A stretch of 64,000 nucleotides of DNA, taken from Spirodela intermedia. Lineage: Eukaryota > Streptophyta > Magnoliopsida > Alismatales > Araceae. The stretch is from assembly GCA_902729315.2 (NCBI GenBank), contig LR746269.1:7972231-8036230 (forward strand). Direction: 5' to 3'. This document shows positions 63,077 to 64,000 of this stretch, piece after piece; within the stretch, counting starts at the first letter, position 1; each line of letters starts with the position of its first letter. The position numbers were made by a program, and so were the translations under genes. Under the pieces are notes generated by a model. The model did not search any database and had not been told where the DNA came from. It saw only the letters and a program-made list of their open reading frames with translations.

Positions 63077-64000
63077 ATGGCGGGTGCAGCCTCGGCAACG
63101 ACGACCCTCAGCTGTCTCACTGCCGGTGTTGCCAATCCCTGCGTCTTCTCCGGCCAAGGTCACACAGGTCTCTGGAGCAGAGGTTAGCGGATTCTGGGCA
63201 CCCGTTTTCTCCTGCTAGACGGAGGTTCCTCTTCATCTTTGGTCCTGGTCAGGGAGCTTCTGTTGTCTAGTCCGGTTTATGTGAGTTACGCTTGAAGTAG
63301 TGGAGAGTGACCCAAGCTGACGACCAAAATAACGCATGCCTGTGTTTGTATTTTGGTCACCCTTCTAGCCTTTTCCACACTCGACGACGGCTTCTCAGTG
63401 TCTTCACCTGCATCGTCTATGAATGATACCCGAAACTCCCTCTTGTGCTTGTGCTGTTTTCATTTCTCTTCTCTTTGTGAGCCCTGAAATGAAAGTCTTG
63501 AAAACTTGGGCGAAGAAATAATGATGCCTGCGACTTCTGCTTGTTAGGTGGACCGGCGGAATGCAGATTCCCTCGGGGTCGCTCTGCATGTGAAACGAAA
63601 TGCCGTTCCTTGGAGAGAGTTCCCTTTCAGTCTCGTGGTGGGCGTCCGTTTTTCCTGAAAAAGTACCCCATCAGCTGGAACGGCAGGCTATCTATTCGAT
63701 GTTTGGATGGGCCCCCAAGTAGCCTCCCAAGCCATTCTGCTGATGCTGAGCTTCTTCCCCTGAATTCACTCAGTGAGTCGGAGGTTACTGATCAGCGAGG
63801 CAGGGATGATGCCTTCCAGGTGGGGAATTCGAGGTTCTATAATAAATTCTTGGTGTTTGCTCGCCTTGGCTCTGTGATCAATGAGATGGCTGAGTCTTTC
63901 TTTAAGAGCGAGATAAGGAGAAGGTTATTTGTGACGGCCATGCTAATTCTGATCAGTCGTATTGGCTATTTCATTCCCCTGCCCGGCTTTGATAGGCGTC
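63077..64000 (+). CDS. SCY2: Plastid SecY2 translocase subunit (SCY2), N-terminal part
   Basis: Exon 1, 63077-63182 (MAGAASATTTLSCLTAGVAN..., ending in G), joins in phase over a GT-AG intron (63183-63547) to exon 2, 63548 to beyond the window. Residues 1 to about 120 are rich in Ser, Arg and Gly and look like a plastid transit peptide plus a variable region. After an acidic stretch the mature domain begins near FYNKFLVFARLGSVINEMAE. The first membrane segment follows, RRRLFVTAMLILISRIGYF, then IPLPGFDRR, the SecY-family motif where the window cuts. SCY2 forms the channel of the second Sec translocase, placed in the inner envelope of plastids, apart from thylakoid SCY1. A bacterial-type or thylakoid SecY is less likely given the long leader, but only the first of about ten membrane spans is visible. 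Confidence 0.85.

Noticed and set aside
62849..63163. 104-codon minus-strand frame at the SCY2 start
   Set aside because: It is antisense to the SCY2 leader and exon 1, with no domain.

Overview
The window is nuclear DNA of a flowering plant. The evidence is spliced plant genes with GT-AG introns, plant-only families (a GRAS regulator, a plant calmodulin-binding-domain protein, an AIR3/SBT5-type subtilase, plastid SecY2), decayed Ty1/copia retrotransposons and long AT-rich intergenic DNA. The single-exon genes are GC-rich and sit in AT-rich surroundings. That fits monocots or early-diverging angiosperms better than typical eudicots, but the species cannot be read from the sequence.

Layout. 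(1) 0.86-1.49 kb, +: a calmodulin-like EF-hand protein. (2) 6.59-8.18 kb, +: a PICBP-like calmodulin-binding protein. (3) 11.04-16.44 kb, +: a complete subtilisin-like protease in 11 exons (776 aa), all junctions in phase. (4) 19.24-20.65 kb, +: a SCARECROW-LIKE 3 (SCL3) type GRAS protein, single exon, behind a long GC-rich leader with a (GA)n tract. (5) 21-28.7 kb: remains of at least two copia elements, + strand. (6) 28.74-33.87 kb, -: an 11-exon gene for a 338-aa protein with a transit-peptide-like N-terminus; I do not recognise its function, and one exon has non-canonical borders. (7) 33.9-37.7 kb: AT-rich, with a 3 x 106 bp tandem repeat. (8) 37.99-56.08 kb, +: MUS81, a crossover-junction endonuclease gene of 15 exons over 18 kb, with an antisense copia element in intron 12 and an apparent one-base loss in exon 13. 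(9) 56.1-63.0 kb: AT-rich, gene-poor. (10) 63.08 kb to the window end, +: the first two exons of plastid SCY2 (SecY2).

The genes are independent loci, not an operon. The one functional pairing by position is (1) with (2), a calmodulin-like sensor about 5 kb from a calmodulin-binding protein on the same strand; any joint role is inference. No rRNA, tRNA or CRISPR was seen. I found no clearly new multi-gene system. The items most worth checking are the MUS81 exon-13 frameshift, the abnormal exon 9 of the minus-strand plastid-protein gene, and that protein itself. Exon coordinates were set by hand from splice-site and phase agreement, without transcript data.
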